A stretch of 64,000 bases of DNA from Fusarium oxysporum f. sp. lycopersici 4287 (GCF_000149955.1 NC_030988.1:5464255-5528254), one strand, 5' to 3'. Positions 44,957-56,120 are shown, numbered from the stretch's first letter. Translations and numbers: made by a program. Notes: a model not told the origin generated them from the letters alone.

Positions 44957-46928
44957 TTAAAATGAACGAAACAAAAGGTACTTCTGCACACACCTAAATT
45001 TGCGTGTAGTAGAAGTACCGGCAGATCTCATTGTTACAAATTGCCACTTTGCATACTTTACAGTCGTATCGGGTTCGCGTAATTGATGCATTTCCTGATA
45101 TCGGCTGTAAATAGCTTCCTTTTGCCTTCCTTTTTTAAAGGGTCGGGGCTGCCCCTGCCTGAAGCCCTTGCAAGCTAGGCAAGCTGAATTTATATCCCTA
45201 AAGACATGGTTGATATCTCTTTGCAGGTGTTTTTGCCGTGCTTCATCATCTTCGATGTCTTCTTCCATTCCTGTACGGTTCCTCTTCCTTGCCTGACTTT
45301 CCCCGGCATATCGGTTGAAAATGGCGTTGTAGATGCATTCCTTCCAGTCTTTTAGAGTCGTATAGGGCTTCCAATGGGGATGTGGTGATTTTAGCTGTAG
45401 AATGAAGCGATTCACAAGTACAACAGCAAGGAGGAATCCCCAAAGCAGCGCTTGCCAAGGACCACGGCGAAATCGATACTCATACGTTGTATATGATATC
45501 AACTGATCACCGCGGTCAACGTGATTCATTTCATCGTTATACTCAGCGGCAACGGAAGGAATAGGTATGACTTTGAAGGTATCACCACCAAAGACCTGTT
45601 GGAGGCGCTGTGACTCTGACTTCGTGCCTTTTTTTTTTTTTTGGAGGGAATTTCCTATTTTTAGATATACGGCCGCCTTCAGCCCCGGTCTGCACAGTTG
45701 AAAGGAAATGCACGATACTGCTATCTTTCCAGCCGATTTGCATGACCTCGAAGAGACAGATTAGTAGGGGAAATTATATATAAAGACCGTATAAAATCTG
45801 TACCTTGTTACCCTTTGTAGGGATCGCGAGGACCTCGTTATACTGCAGGAGGGAGCCTTTGCCGGCTTTATTCCTCTCTTTGGCATGCTTTAACTCAGGC
45901 GTGATGCCGCAGTTAGGTCGTGCCGTGCCTGTAGCTCCACAGCCGGCTTCTCGAAGGGCACGGAAGAGGTTATCTGTAAAGACGTGATATGTCTGCTTTG
46001 GCAGCAAATTGCATAGGTAGATAACGACGCTCTGTGTATTGCTAAGAGCTACTGTGGTCTGTAGCTTTACCTTCTTGCCCTGCGTCTTCGGCAAAGGTAG
46101 CTCGACGGTAATAGCTTTGTATGGTGATGCCTTTACGTGCCAAAGCCACCGCAGAAAGAAGCCGTGTTGCGCAATAACCCAGACTTTGAACCCTACGGGC
46201 GCAGGTTTATTCTTGATGACTGTTGTCTCTTTGAATCTGCCTTTGAAAGGGACCATATACTCATCTATAGTTAGGCTAGTCCCTGGAATAAAGAGCTCGG
46301 CAGACGCCTTCTGTATGTGATCAAACCATGGTTCAGCCGCTTTGAAGGTCTTTGGAAGGTCACCCTCATCACGCACATCGAGCTATGTGTAGTCAAAAGT
46401 GCGGAAATACCGTGTAATCAGCTCGAACTTCCGTAACGGCATAAACTTTTATTATTGGATTGAGGAGTGCGCTGATCTCCAAGCCTAGAGGACTTCCAAT
46501 GGTCTTTGATCGAGTTTTTCCTATGAATTCCTAGGTAAGTCATGATCCCGATCCATGCATATGCTGTTGCGGTGGAGAGGCCGTCCCACTGAAGGATACG
46601 GGAGTGTTTGGAAAGGGGGCTATTTCAGTTGTCAATAATGGCATTTTCGATGAGATAAGTGACCCAGTCGTTAGTGTATTTAATCCATAACTGTACATGG
46701 GAAATAGGTATGAAGATCTGGAATAATTCGAGTGGTTCCTTGGGTAGAGATTTGACCTGAAAATCACGATATTCTATGTTGAAAGGCGTAAAATGATTTC
46801 CTCTGCCTTCTTCGGGCGGAAAATTAGGCACCCCGGTGGGGTTCACCGGGGCCCCGCTGTGAGTGAGTGTGAAAGCTGTGATCATCTAGGCTATCTTGTA
46901 ATTGATCGGGAATTGAAGAAGAGCTCAT
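44957..46928 (-). pseudogene. piggyBac-like transposase of element 2, broken
   Basis: It begins at 46928 (MSSSSIPDQLQDSLDDHSF) and is frameshifted near 46860, again near 46640 and again near 46385. The catalytic part shows LTIDEYMVPFKGR (Tyr where copy 1 has Cys), TYHVFTDNLFRALREAG with a few residues missing relative to copy 1, then a disturbed intron near 45785-45745. A frame change at the poly-T run near 45630 follows. The C-terminal half (MNHVDRGDQLISYTTYEYRF) is open to 44957 with the Cys-rich end. Dead, but useful for showing which codons in copy 1 were mutated. Confidence 0.85.
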
Positions 46929-47008
46929 AGTTTTACTTGAGACAGATTTTTATTGATTTGTATGATGTTTTGGCAAAAATGCGTCCCTTGAGGAACATCC
47001 CGTACCCC

Positions 47009-47017
47009 GCTTGTACT
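47009..47017. repeat. 9-bp target site duplication, left copy (GCTTGTACT)
   Basis: GCTTGTACT directly precedes the Mutator-like element; the identical copy is at 49958-49966. Confidence 0.92.
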
Positions 47018-49957
47018 GGGCGCCAATAGGTGCGCACCTGGATGCGCACGTAAGTGTCACGTGTTGCGCACCCGGTGCGTCTGTAAGGGAGTTATGTAAG
47101 CCCAACACCCTTGTATGCCAGCCAGCCTATTGTATTTTATTGTATTGCTTCTAATCTCTAGATGACGAACTGCTCTGCTATACAGATTTTTTCTCACGGT
47201 GCCATAATTGGGATATAAGTAATGTAGGCGTTAATAATAATCTAAGCAGTAACTATGATACAGTCTTCAGCCAGTTTATCGTTCGAGTACAGAGCTTGTT
47301 GGTCGATCATGTCCTGCTCAACCCTCTTCCAAATCTCCTTCATGCCTGTTCGCCTGTTCGCCAGAGGGTTGTCGCCCATCTCCTGGGCGACTTGCCTCTC
47401 CACACGTTCATCTTCTACCCTGGTCCAATCCAAGTACGCCATCATCTCCTCCTTAGTCCACTCCCGTCCAGGTATCGTTGATGTGCATCGCTTACCCATC
47501 TGCTTATAATCCAAACACCAGCTGTAACTTGTCTTATCGTAGCGTTGAGGGAGGCCCATTGCCTTTCGATATTCCTGGTTAGTCTTTAAGCTACCTCGAG
47601 GCAGCTTGTTATACCATGCCATCCGTGCTGCAATATATCGATCATATATAGCACGAGGGTCATCATAGCGTATGTCTGGCCCAGACGCTGGTACCGATGG
47701 CGGCATATCTGGTGGTGGAGGTACATCCGCTGATGAGGATGGCAGTGCTATTATATCTGGCGGGGACGGCACCATCTCTTGATCACATAGTGCCGCTGGC
47801 GGCGCTACCTGCTGCTGTGGCAAAATTGAGCATAAGGATGGATCGGGAACTGGCTGTTGAGCCGAACTTGGTGTAGTCGATGGCGGCAGCGTATTTGGGG
47901 GCGCTGTAGAAGCTGAGGGAGATACAAGATGCGCATATCGCAATGGGCATGCCTTTGAGCTCATCCTGTGGCCCTGTGTATGACATCTTGAACATTTGGG
48001 GTTGGCTCTCGTCTGTGATGCTTGTTCGACGATCTCAAATGCACATGGCTCGCGCTGAGTGCTAGTCTTCGGCAATGTTGACGTAGCTGGCACCTGATCG
48101 AACTGACGGCGGGGCTCTATGAGCAATTGAGGGTTTCCTTCTCGTTGAAGATGCCAATGCGTATGGAAGTGGTGTAGTTGAAGCGGCTGGGCTTGTTGTA
48201 GAAGAGGCTCAATTGTGTGAGCGCAAGGGAGCCCAAGCGTTGCTGAGAAGACTCCTGTGCAGGCAGGGAGTCTGTCCTGTTGGAGCCGCTTTCTCTGCGC
48301 CTCAACCTTCCGCAATGCCTCGTGAGATACCCAGCCTCGTATGATGCTGTATAGACTCCCTGAGAGTTCTATGGGTGTTCGGATTTGCTGCTTCGCCTGG
48401 TTTGCTCGGAGCTCAGCTACTTGGTTAAGTATCGCCAGCTTGATAGCCCTCCAGGCCTCAAAGAGATCTAGCTGGGAAGTATCAAGGTACACCTTGATGA
48501 GCTGATGAATACCCTCGCCTCGAGATGTAACCACATTCTCAAAGTGAAGATACCGATCAACCCAAGCTTTCACGAGCTTTGTTTTGTAGAGGTCAAGCCA
48601 TGTTTCGATGATGTAGGCGACCTCCCGGGCGTGAGCTGAAGCATAGCGCTCTTTGAGCTGCTGAAGCCTGTCTTCAAATGTCTCCTCATTTGCCGATGCC
48701 ACGAGCTCATGCCATCTTCCGTAGAAGTCCTTCCACTCTTGGTGGCCTTGAGGCTTTTGAGCCGCATCGTTATGACGCATAAAGCTTGGCTGGCAGTAAC
48801 GCAGGACTGCCTTGTTGGCATGCCAAAGGCATAGAAGCGATACTGCAGCCGGGAAACAATGAGATACCGCATTCATGCAGGCCAGACAGCGGTCTGTAAG
48901 GATCACAGATGGCAGCCTTGCGCTACAGGCTTCGTACATTGAACGTAGCCGATCTAACGCCCAGATGTAGTCCTTCTCCTCCTCGCCGCTGAGGAAGGCG
49001 AAGGCGATGCAGAATGATCGTTGACAGGCATCAACACCGACGATATCGAGAAGAGGCATCCTATACTTGTTTGTCTTATATGTGCAGTCCAATATAAGTA
49101 TATCCGGGTATGACTTAAGGTATGTTAGCGACTCTGGGTGGGCAAACAACACAGCTGTAACCCGACCATCCTCGTCGAAGCGTATTCGACTCCAGAAACC
49201 CTCAGCCTCAAGCTCATTAGCAAGAGCTTGGATTGTGCTCTGGCCCTTCTTCTGGTCTCGTTTGCCTTGTGCAATGCAGTTGTAGATGTCTTGCTGGGTG
49301 GCATGAGACTCTGTGTTCTGACGTAGGTAGGACCTGATCTCTTTCGGTGCTACACCAGCGTTTGCAAGGTTGTTAATAGTTGACCTATCTGCATTGGATA
49401 GTTGACGATGGACTGGATGTGCAGACATGCTTGTGCTTGGCTCGTGGTTGTGATGGGCAAACTCGCTGCCAGGACGGTGTGTAAGGCGCCACGTTGTCTT
49501 ATCCAAGGCCTCCTTCGCAAGGACTGAGAATTGACACCCTGTACGCCGTGTTGTAGTTGACCGTTGCCGTACGCCCGAGGCCTTTGGAGGTGCTCCTCCA
49601 CGGTCACAGCTGAAGAAAACAATTCGTCTGCCGCTCTCTGTTTTCTTCGACTTCCCAGTGACAAACGCATAGCCCCTGGGAGCTGCCCATGCATTGATCG
49701 CGGCGTGTAGGGCTTCCCGAGAGCCATACTCGCGTTCAGGAGGCAGGCAGTCATCAGAAAATTGACGAGTAGCTGTAACTGGATTCATTCTAGGAGAGAT
49801 GATTTGAGTAGATCGTTGCGCGGCGAAGTGAGGCTCTTTATCAACGGGAAAGGGGTAGCTACAAGGGTGTTGGGCTTACATAACTCCCTTACAGACGCAC
49901 CGGGTGCGCAACACGTGACACTTACGTGCGCATCCAGGTGCGCACCTATTGACGCCC
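47018..49957 (-). mobile_element. Hop-like Mutator element (MULE), apparently intact
   Basis: The 2,940-bp element has 98-bp terminal inverted repeats (47018-47115 and 49860-49957) that differ at one position, flanked by 9-bp duplications. The near-perfect repeats, 9-bp duplication and an unbroken transposase match the Fusarium Hop family and indicate recent insertion. It lies in the 5' untranslated part of piggyBac-like element 2. Confidence 0.93.
47242..49788 (-). CDS. MULE transposase (Hop-like)
   Basis: A single uninterrupted frame of 848 residues from the ATG at 49788. The N-terminus has a FAR1/WRKY-GCM1-type zinc finger (SREALHAAINAWAAPRGYAF, RRTGCQFSVLAKE, HHNHEPSTS). The DDE core starts near residue 230 with DILILDCTYKTNKYRMPLLD and continues through VILTDRCLACMNA and the C-x2-H motif LLCLWHANKAV. 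A SWIM-like segment (ATLGLPCAHTIEPLL) is followed by a zinc knuckle (CSRCHTQGHRMSSKACPLRY), a long Pro/Ser-rich linker and a C-terminal region with a GREWTKEEMMAYLDW helix. No defect seen. It would excise and reinsert elements that carry the 98-bp repeats. Confidence 0.95.
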   Translation of the reverse strand: MNPVTATRQFSDDCLPPEREYGSREALHAAINAWAAPRGYAFVTGKSKKTESGRRIVFFSCDRGGAPPKASGVRQRSTTTRRTGCQFSVLAKEALDKTTWRLTHRPGSEFAHHNHEPSTSMSAHPVHRQLSNADRSTINNLANAGVAPKEIRSYLRQNTESHATQQDIYNCIAQGKRDQKKGQSTIQALANELEAEGFWSRIRFDEDGRVTAVLFAHPESLTYLKSYPDILILDCTYKTNKYRMPLLDIVGVDACQRSFCIAFAFLSGEEEKDYIWALDRLRSMYEACSARLPSVILTDRCLACMNAVSHCFPAAVSLLCLWHANKAVLRYCQPSFMRHNDAAQKPQGHQEWKDFYGRWHELVASANEETFEDRLQQLKERYASAHAREVAYIIETWLDLYKTKLVKAWVDRYLHFENVVTSRGEGIHQLIKVYLDTSQLDLFEAWRAIKLAILNQVAELRANQAKQQIRTPIELSGSLYSIIRGWVSHEALRKVEAQRKRLQQDRLPACTGVFSATLGLPCAHTIEPLLQQAQPLQLHHFHTHWHLQREGNPQLLIEPRRQFDQVPATSTLPKTSTQREPCAFEIVEQASQTRANPKCSRCHTQGHRMSSKACPLRYAHLVSPSASTAPPNTLPPSTTPSSAQQPVPDPSLCSILPQQQVAPPAALCDQEMVPSPPDIIALPSSSADVPPPPDMPPSVPASGPDIRYDDPRAIYDRYIAARMAWYNKLPRGSLKTNQEYRKAMGLPQRYDKTSYSWCLDYKQMGKRCTSTIPGREWTKEEMMAYLDWTRVEDERVERQVAQEMGDNPLANRRTGMKEIWKRVEQDMIDQQALYSNDKLAEDCIIVTA

Positions 49958-49966
49958 GCTTGTACT
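49958..49966. repeat. 9-bp target site duplication, right copy (GCTTGTACT)
   Basis: Identical to 47009-47017. The piggyBac-like sequence resumes here toward its right terminus at 50033. Confidence 0.92.
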
Positions 49967-50033
49967 GCTGTGATTACCTAAGAAAGGTGGGGAAAGTGAC
50001 CTCTTTTGCAGTCTTGTGCCGCTCAAAGAGATA

Positions 50034-50726
50034 ACTAGACCAGTTAGGACATGTACTGCGCCACTAATCACAGGATTAGGTTTTTGGTGTCTGTGTGTAA
50101 AGCTTATGAATATGGGATAGACTAGCACCGACCAAGAGCCCTGCGTTTAATCAATAGGAAATCTAACCCCTGTCTACCGATGTGACGGCTGAACTTACTC
50201 CAGAATGTTGACCTTGGGTCTTGAAAGCATGCTATTCTGAGCCGATTTGCCCATCCTCCACAATTGCGAGAACACATGCCTCTACGATGTAACATTCTCC
50301 GCAATTCCCCTCATTAGTGGCGCCGACTTCATCTCCTGCGAACCCTGTCATCTGCGCGGCTAGGGGGAGCTGACGGAATATACCGAAGGAGCATGATAGG
50401 GCATCTCTAAACTGAATGAGAGAGGACTGGTATGACTCAGGCAGCAGACCAGCGAGAATGATGTAGGCCAATAAGCTTTGGCCATCTCCAGGCCTTATGG
50501 ATAACTTGCAAAGAGGTGTCGCAACGACGGCTATGGCGCTCTTTGTAAAGTAAGTTGCGAGCCTACCAGCTCCTAGGAACACCACACTGTGCAGTAGCCT
50601 GAAGTTGCGCATGTGAATACGCAGGGCTCCATTGCTATAATATACAGGTTGTTGGTGCCTTGCAATCGAACGTTTGCCAGAGTTATGATCCATTCCTGTT
50701 ACTGCTGTCTTCCTACCTGATCCATC
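50034..50726. promoter_or_regulatory. upstream region of the membrane protein gene
   Basis: This stretch lies between the piggyBac-like element end and the start codon at 50727. A minus-strand frame at 50232-50762 is open but has no recognised domain and overlaps the likely promoter. No clear TATA box was found. Confidence 0.4.
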
Positions 50727-52121
50727 ATGATTACCCTCCTCTCTCCCCACTATGTGCTTCAAGAAGTCACTGAAGACGATATAGTTGTCGCCTCACTTGC
50801 CTGGGGCTTCACAATTGGCTTCGGCTGGCTCACAACCTGGACTGCTATGAAGCAAACAAAGCATATTTACAAGAGGCATCGCCTTAGCATTTTCCGCAAC
50901 GCTTATGTGTGGATGATATGGCTGGAGATTCTTGTCTGCCTCATCTTCAGTATTATCTGTTGGTTACACTTGAAAGGCTATATACCCCCCAGGTTGGGCT
51001 CAACTCCCATTTACGGATTTCGAAGTGCTAACATTCCAATGTCTCTAGTTTTGCATTCTATTTTACTATTCGTATGTCCGCCTTTTTGGAGCCCTTTTTG
51101 TAACAGATGCTAATCTTAGCAGTTACCACATGGGCCCTTCAAGTATGCTTCGGTTATCCTCGTGAAATTGATTATCAATGCTAATCTGACCAGGTCCAAT
51201 TCCTCCTCCAAATTATTATTAACCGTTGTTCCATCCTTCTTACGGATAAAAAACACGCCTACCGTCTCAAAGTCGGTGTTGCAGTTTTAATTACCGCTGT
51301 AAATATTTCGGTTTACAACATTTGGATTCCCGCTCGTCTACAAATTTCAGAGAGATATATCTGGATCAACGAGTGGTGGGACCGTGTTGAGAAGGCGATC
51401 TATCTGATTGTCGACGGAGCACTGAACCTTTATTTCATCAGAATCGTTCAACGCAACTTAGTAATGCATGGCCTGACAAAGTATAGAAGTCTAGTAAAAT
51501 TCAACATGTGTATCGTTGGATTCTCTCTTAGCATGGACGTTCTCATTATTTCCATGATGAGTTTAAACAACACATTCGTGTAAGTCAAGTATATAATAGA
51601 GTGTGGACAACAACGCTAACAGCAGCTTTAGTTACATGCAGTTCCATCCCTTTGCCTATATTGTCAAGCTCAAAATCGAGATGTCCATGGCTGATCTAAT
51701 AAGCAAGGTCGCTAGGAAACGCGACTGTGGCGTCATCTCCGAGGGTGCTTTCAGCCATGCCGAGGAAGGATGTACTGGACTCCCAAACAAAAGCTTCGCT
51801 TCTGTCAGCAGGAATCAAAGGACGTTGGTGGAGGAGATTGACGACGTATCAGATGCAGTTTCTATTGAACTGCGGGAAATGCCAAATGGGGCGACTGCTG
51901 CCAATCGTAATCAAGAGACGATGAGCGACGCAGACAAGTTTGCTAGCCGATATTCGTGTTCAGATTTGCAAGTGGGGACAGCTATTCACACTACACGAGA
52001 AATTTGCATTGATGCCGAGCAGACGTCAAGCAGCCATGGCACAGGTAGTGTTGCTAGCTTCCGTGAGAACGGATTTGCAAGCAAGGAGGACGATGATACC
52101 AGACCGCTGAGGGACAACTAG
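50727..52121 (+). CDS. multi-span fungal membrane protein, function unknown
   Basis: Five exons give 394 residues: 50727-50992, 51049-51071 (23 bases), 51123-51142 (20 bases), 51194-51579 and 51632-52121. The tiny exons are supported by continuous sequence across four junctions, reading IPPSFAFYFTILTTWALQVQ. About seven hydrophobic segments are visible, such as VVASLAWGFTIGFGWLTTW, MIWLEILVCLIFSIICWLHL, VAVLITAVNISVY and FNMCIVGFSLSMDVLIISMM. The C-terminal 150 residues are hydrophilic and acidic. It appears intact. The topology resembles fungal seven-helix receptor-like proteins, but I do not recognise a named family, and it is not obviously homologous to the DUF7703-type genes nearby. Flanked by repeats on both sides. 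Confidence 0.85.
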
Positions 52122-52352
52122 CACGGCGGTCAGAAGGCAATAGGTCTTTCTACAAATATTCGAGCCAACAAGAGGCATGGCATTCGCTCGAGAATAAGGA
52201 TAACGTGGTCAATAACCAGTCGTGAATTTTTCCCTCGATGCGTCTTCTCATTATAAGATGAAAGTGATATTTTCTTGTTTCCTATGTTTTAACTTCGCCC
52301 TTTATTAAGAGATTATACAATGGGGTTAGGTTATGTAAGACATCAAGAGATT

Positions 52353-52412
52353 GCATAGTTCCTTACATAGTATCCACATCCCAGCCACTAGCAGATGGGA
52401 CTATCTTAGTCA
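52353..52412. repeat. repeat copy 2, inverted relative to 44605-44664
   Basis: Sixty bases, complement 54/60 identical to 44605-44664, ungapped. Possibly part of a second decayed LTR whose ends are not recognisable. Confidence 0.55.
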
Positions 52413-52630
52413 TAAAGTCTTGATTAAAATATAATACCCTTAGCTTGTCTGCAGCTTTCTTGATGGTGCGGTAAAGAGTAAAAAGTCGGGCTTTCCAGTC
52501 ACTAGATTGATCTATTTTCGAATAACAGTTTCTTCTGAAGATTTCTCTCTATTAATTTAGTTTTATCGCAGATTGGTGTAGAATTGCAATAGTTGTGGGC
52601 GAGTTACATGATAGTGTTTAAGCTAAAATA

Positions 52631-54017
52631 AGTGTCCAAAAGTATCAGAACACACCGCAGCGTAATCCACCACCTCGCCACGCGACAGACTCTACATCTT
52701 CAACTGTCTACAACTATAACAAATGGAAAGTCCAAGTCGAGGAATCCTAGCGTAAGTGTGCGCCAACCGCCCCCCTAAACAGGAGCTAAGTCCAGTGGCC
52801 AAAGCTCTCATCGTTCGCAACGTAGAGACAGGAAGGTCATACCGTGATATCGCGCGCGACGCGAAGTGATCACCATCATCTGTCGCAAGGATGGTTTAAC
52901 GCTGGACAATGAGAAACTGGACAATTGTCCAAGACCCGGACGTCCCCGGAAACTCACAATTTAGGAGATCCGGTATATATTACTCTCACTCAAATAGGAC
53001 TGCCGTATCACATATAAGGCGATTGTTGATACGCTGGGTAGCAAGTTCTCACGATCTATACTATTTTGAGTTATCTGCCTTCACTATGGTCACAAATAAA
53101 GAGTAATCCAGCTAATACCATTATCAAGAGAAATAGCGCGACAGCGGCTTTCATACTATCAAGGCTGGAAGGACAATATTAATGAATTGATAGAGATAGA
53201 GACAATCAAAGATGAAGTACCACTTAAGCTCAGGAAGATTTCACTAAACTAATAACGACTTTAGATAATTTTCTCTGATAAGTCTATAATTTAGTCTTAA
53301 CCTAACTATAAACAAGACTGGCTATTCTGTAAGACTTATGAGAAGTTTATAAAACTATTTATTAATCTCACAGTTTAGGAGAAGTCTAAAATATCAACTA
53401 TACTTTAGGGAGCAATCTAGGGAGGTGGATAATCCGACGATACAATTATAATCCGCGATAACGCGGCCAGAAGAAGAGGATATATATTACAAAGTTATTA
53501 ACTAGCTTTAATAAAAGGGCTACTTCCTATATACAACGGCACGCAATAATTCCAGCAGGATAACGCAAGAATTCATACTCCGCAGTTAACGACTAATTGG
53601 TTATTAAAGCAATTAATTAAGTAGATTAACTGGCCTGCATATTCGCTGGATCTTAACACTATTAAGCATATTAGGAAACCTTTAAGTCTAAAATATGGAA
53701 GTATTACCCTTACTTAGAAGACCTAAAGAAGAATGAATCTAATATCCAAGAATTGGTTAGATATATAAGGTTGGCGTGGGCGGAGATTACAACGGAAGAG
53801 ATTAATAACCTTATTTAGTCTCTGCCCTGTAGACTTAAAGCATGTATTTATGTATAGAGATAGTATACCTGATATTAGAGAGAGAAAGCAGGGCTTTCAT
53901 TTAATATATCATATATATTGATTTATTGTAAATTGATTGATTTCATTAGAAGTAAAATTATCGCATGCAAATGGAATGAGGTGGTTGGAGGTGGGGCGTT
54001 CCGATACTTTTGAACTC
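52631..54017 (+). mobile_element. Tc1/mariner element, heavily RIP-degraded
   Basis: Inverted termini AGTGTCCAAAAGTATCAGAA (from 52631) and, read inward from 54017, GAGTTCAAAAGTATCGGAAC bound about 1.39 kb. The inside is markedly AT-rich with no long open frame. Traces of the transposase end survive near 53560-53680 on the plus strand: LVIKAIN and PAYSLDLNTIKHI, equivalent to the SPDLNPIEH motif of DDE_3 transposases. The first 300 bp are less AT-rich. Dead. Confidence 0.75.
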
Positions 54018-55050
54018 AAATTGTAATCATCTCATTAATTTGGCGATGAAGCGGAGTTGCAAGCAGGATTATAATATCCTTTATCATAGTAGGTGTAGTT
54101 ATTTACTGAAACAAGGGTATATACACTCTCGTAAGACCTTTGCCTAAACTGAGGAACCTTGATTTCTTTTGCAAATCAATCCGACTTTTGCTAGTCAAGT
54201 GGCCTTGGGCGACTTGCAGCCCCCCTAATAAGGTATCCTCGCATATTCGCCAGGTTCAGATTAGTGCAAGACGTCACTAATACAGTGTATTGATGTCAAT
54301 GGTGCTGTACTACGTCCGCCTTCAAATTAGTTCCCCACGGGGTAGCCGCAAGGGGGGGCCAATTAGACATGCAGATCGGTGTAGAGGGGGCGCCTTCGTC
54401 GGAACCACTGGCGATCCGCGAATCTTACCGTTTCGGCTTCACCCGGCCGAGACCAGACTTCCCACACGGCGACAAGAACCAAGCCCACCACGACGACCCT
54501 CTTTGCGGGCGCAAACGACTCATACATTGGCGGCCCTTTCAAGCCAATGAAGCTGCACCCTCCACACCGCCAACTTCACAGCCCCCACCACCAACAGCGT
54601 GACAATCTTCAAGTACCATCCTTGCCCTAGCGTCATCTGTTTGCCCCCATGTTTCTTGCAAAACTTAGCGCAAAACAGAAGCACATGCCAGGCAGTTGAA
54701 TTCGCAGAGCGATGTCATCTCTAACCCTACTAGATACTACTCAAAAGGGCTGTAGGTCAAAGCAGCACACCGTCTCGGGTATCACATTTAATATGGGATT
54801 TTAACTACATTGAAGCTCTTGATTTTTTCCTAAATGATGAACTAGTTTTTATCGTTTGATAGGTTCGTATTTACCTACTATGACGAGATTCTCCTAACGA
54901 GCTTCCCCTAACGACCCTTCAATTACCCTGAGGGTCACATAGGCCGAGGATTATACGATGTGATATACCCCCTATTTTCAACCTGGTTGCAAAATGAAGC
55001 TATGTACAGTGCTACATTAGGTCTGACTCGGGACCCTAAGGGCGGTTTTC
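54018..55050. other. gene-free stretch
   Basis: No recognised gene. A GC-rich island at 54330-54600 is open in two plus-strand frames, one Pro/Thr-rich, without domain similarity; it may be a relic. Confidence 0.45.
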
Positions 55051-55065
55051 TTGATCTTAGTTATT

Positions 55066-55632
55066 ATCCATTCTAAGGCAGTCAAGGCTGGTGATTGGGT
55101 TTTGACCCAGGGAACAGGTGGCGCCGGCTTGGCTGCAATTCAATTTGCTGCTGCCGCAGTTGCCACTGTTGTTTCCACTATGTCATCGAATGAGAAGGCT
55201 GAAACTCTCAAGGAGCTTGGTGCTAGTTATATTATTAACTACCGAAAGGATTCTAGTTAGGGCGAGTTGGCTCATGCCCTGACTCGTGGAGGCCTTGGAT
55301 TCGATCATATTCTCGACATCGGCAGTACCGCTGGCATCGCCCAATTATTCAAGGCTATCAAGCTTAAGGGTCTTATCACTATTATTGGATTCTTGACTTC
55401 TGCTGATAGCGACAAGCAACCCCCTTTGATGGATGCCCTGAACTATATCTGCATAGTGCGAGGTGTTTTTGTTGGATCTAAGCAATAATTTGTGGAAATG
55501 AATCGAGCAATTGACTTGGCCAAGATCTACCCCGTTGTTGACTCTAAGGTCTTTTCTTTTGATGACAACAAGGACGCTTATCAGTATCAATGGAAGAAAC
55601 ATAACTTGGGGAAGGTTGTGATCAACATTTGA
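55066..55632 (+). pseudogene. zinc-type alcohol dehydrogenase-like protein, C-terminal half, two nonsense codons
   Basis: One reading frame covers the NAD(P)-binding half of an MDR-family oxidoreductase: VKAGDWVLTQGTGGAGLAAI (Rossmann glycine motif), ELGASYIINYRKD, then FDHILDIGSTAG and IKLKGLITIIGFL, ending FSFDDNKDAYQYQ and GKVVINI. TAG at 55258-55260 and TAA at 55486-55488 interrupt it in frame; the second sits where CAA would be expected. The catalytic N-terminal half is absent, replaced by unrelated sequence left of about 55060. A decayed gene fragment. Confidence 0.85.
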
Positions 55633-56120
55633 TGACTTGGGGAAGTTGGGAAAGCTAAGGATGACTAAGAGTTTTTATTGTCTTGTGACTACCAACAATA
55701 CTTCGATCTAAACCAAACGGATAGTTAAATACACTCAAGGTTTTATCGGAAACTGAGTATACATGGAATCCTTTGGACCTTGGGATGCGGTTCAGTCATT
55801 GCAGATATCTTAGACTTAATGTGAGTGTAACTCCTGCCTGTAGTTTAGATTCGGTGGTCAGCACATGGGAATTAGCGCAGAGATCAAGTCACGCACAGAA
55901 TGTGAAGCTTGAAAAACTGAGAGCCAAAGATAACTAAGATTATATGACGATATACTCTACTTGTTAAAGCCCTTCTGAACCTATATTGATTGCGTCTGAT
56001 ATAGATATCTGAGGATCTGCGTATCCTGGTGGTCCCTTAGCTCAGGGGAAATGCTAGTCATATATCTGCACCGCTGAGCACTTTACCTTCCCTATTCTTA
56101 ATAATCTCTAAACTAAGTTA
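55633..56120. other. spacer without recognised features
   Basis: Nothing recognised apart from a tRNA-like D-arm string near 56035 that does not fold into a tRNA. Confidence 0.4.

Larger units (their letters stand above)
44901..50033 (-). mobile_element. piggyBac-like element 2 (inactive) with a nested Mutator element
   Basis: Outer ends at 44901-44927 and 50007-50033 form a perfect 27-bp inverted repeat starting TATCTCTTTGAGCGGCACAA. Subtracting the nested Mutator element and its 9-bp duplication leaves 2,184 bp, very close to the 2,201 bp of piggyBac-like element 1. No TTAA flanks are seen. Confidence 0.85.

Noticed and set aside
50232..50762. 176-codon minus-strand open frame upstream of the membrane protein gene
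   Set aside because: No recognisable domain and it overlaps the start and probable promoter of the well-supported plus-strand gene.
54290..54602. Two short Pro/Arg-rich plus-strand frames
   Set aside because: Compositional open frames without similarity to any family I recognise.
56031..56090. tRNA-like string (TAGCTCAGGGG)
   Set aside because: Matches only a D-arm; no acceptor stem, anticodon arm or TTC arm can be paired around it.
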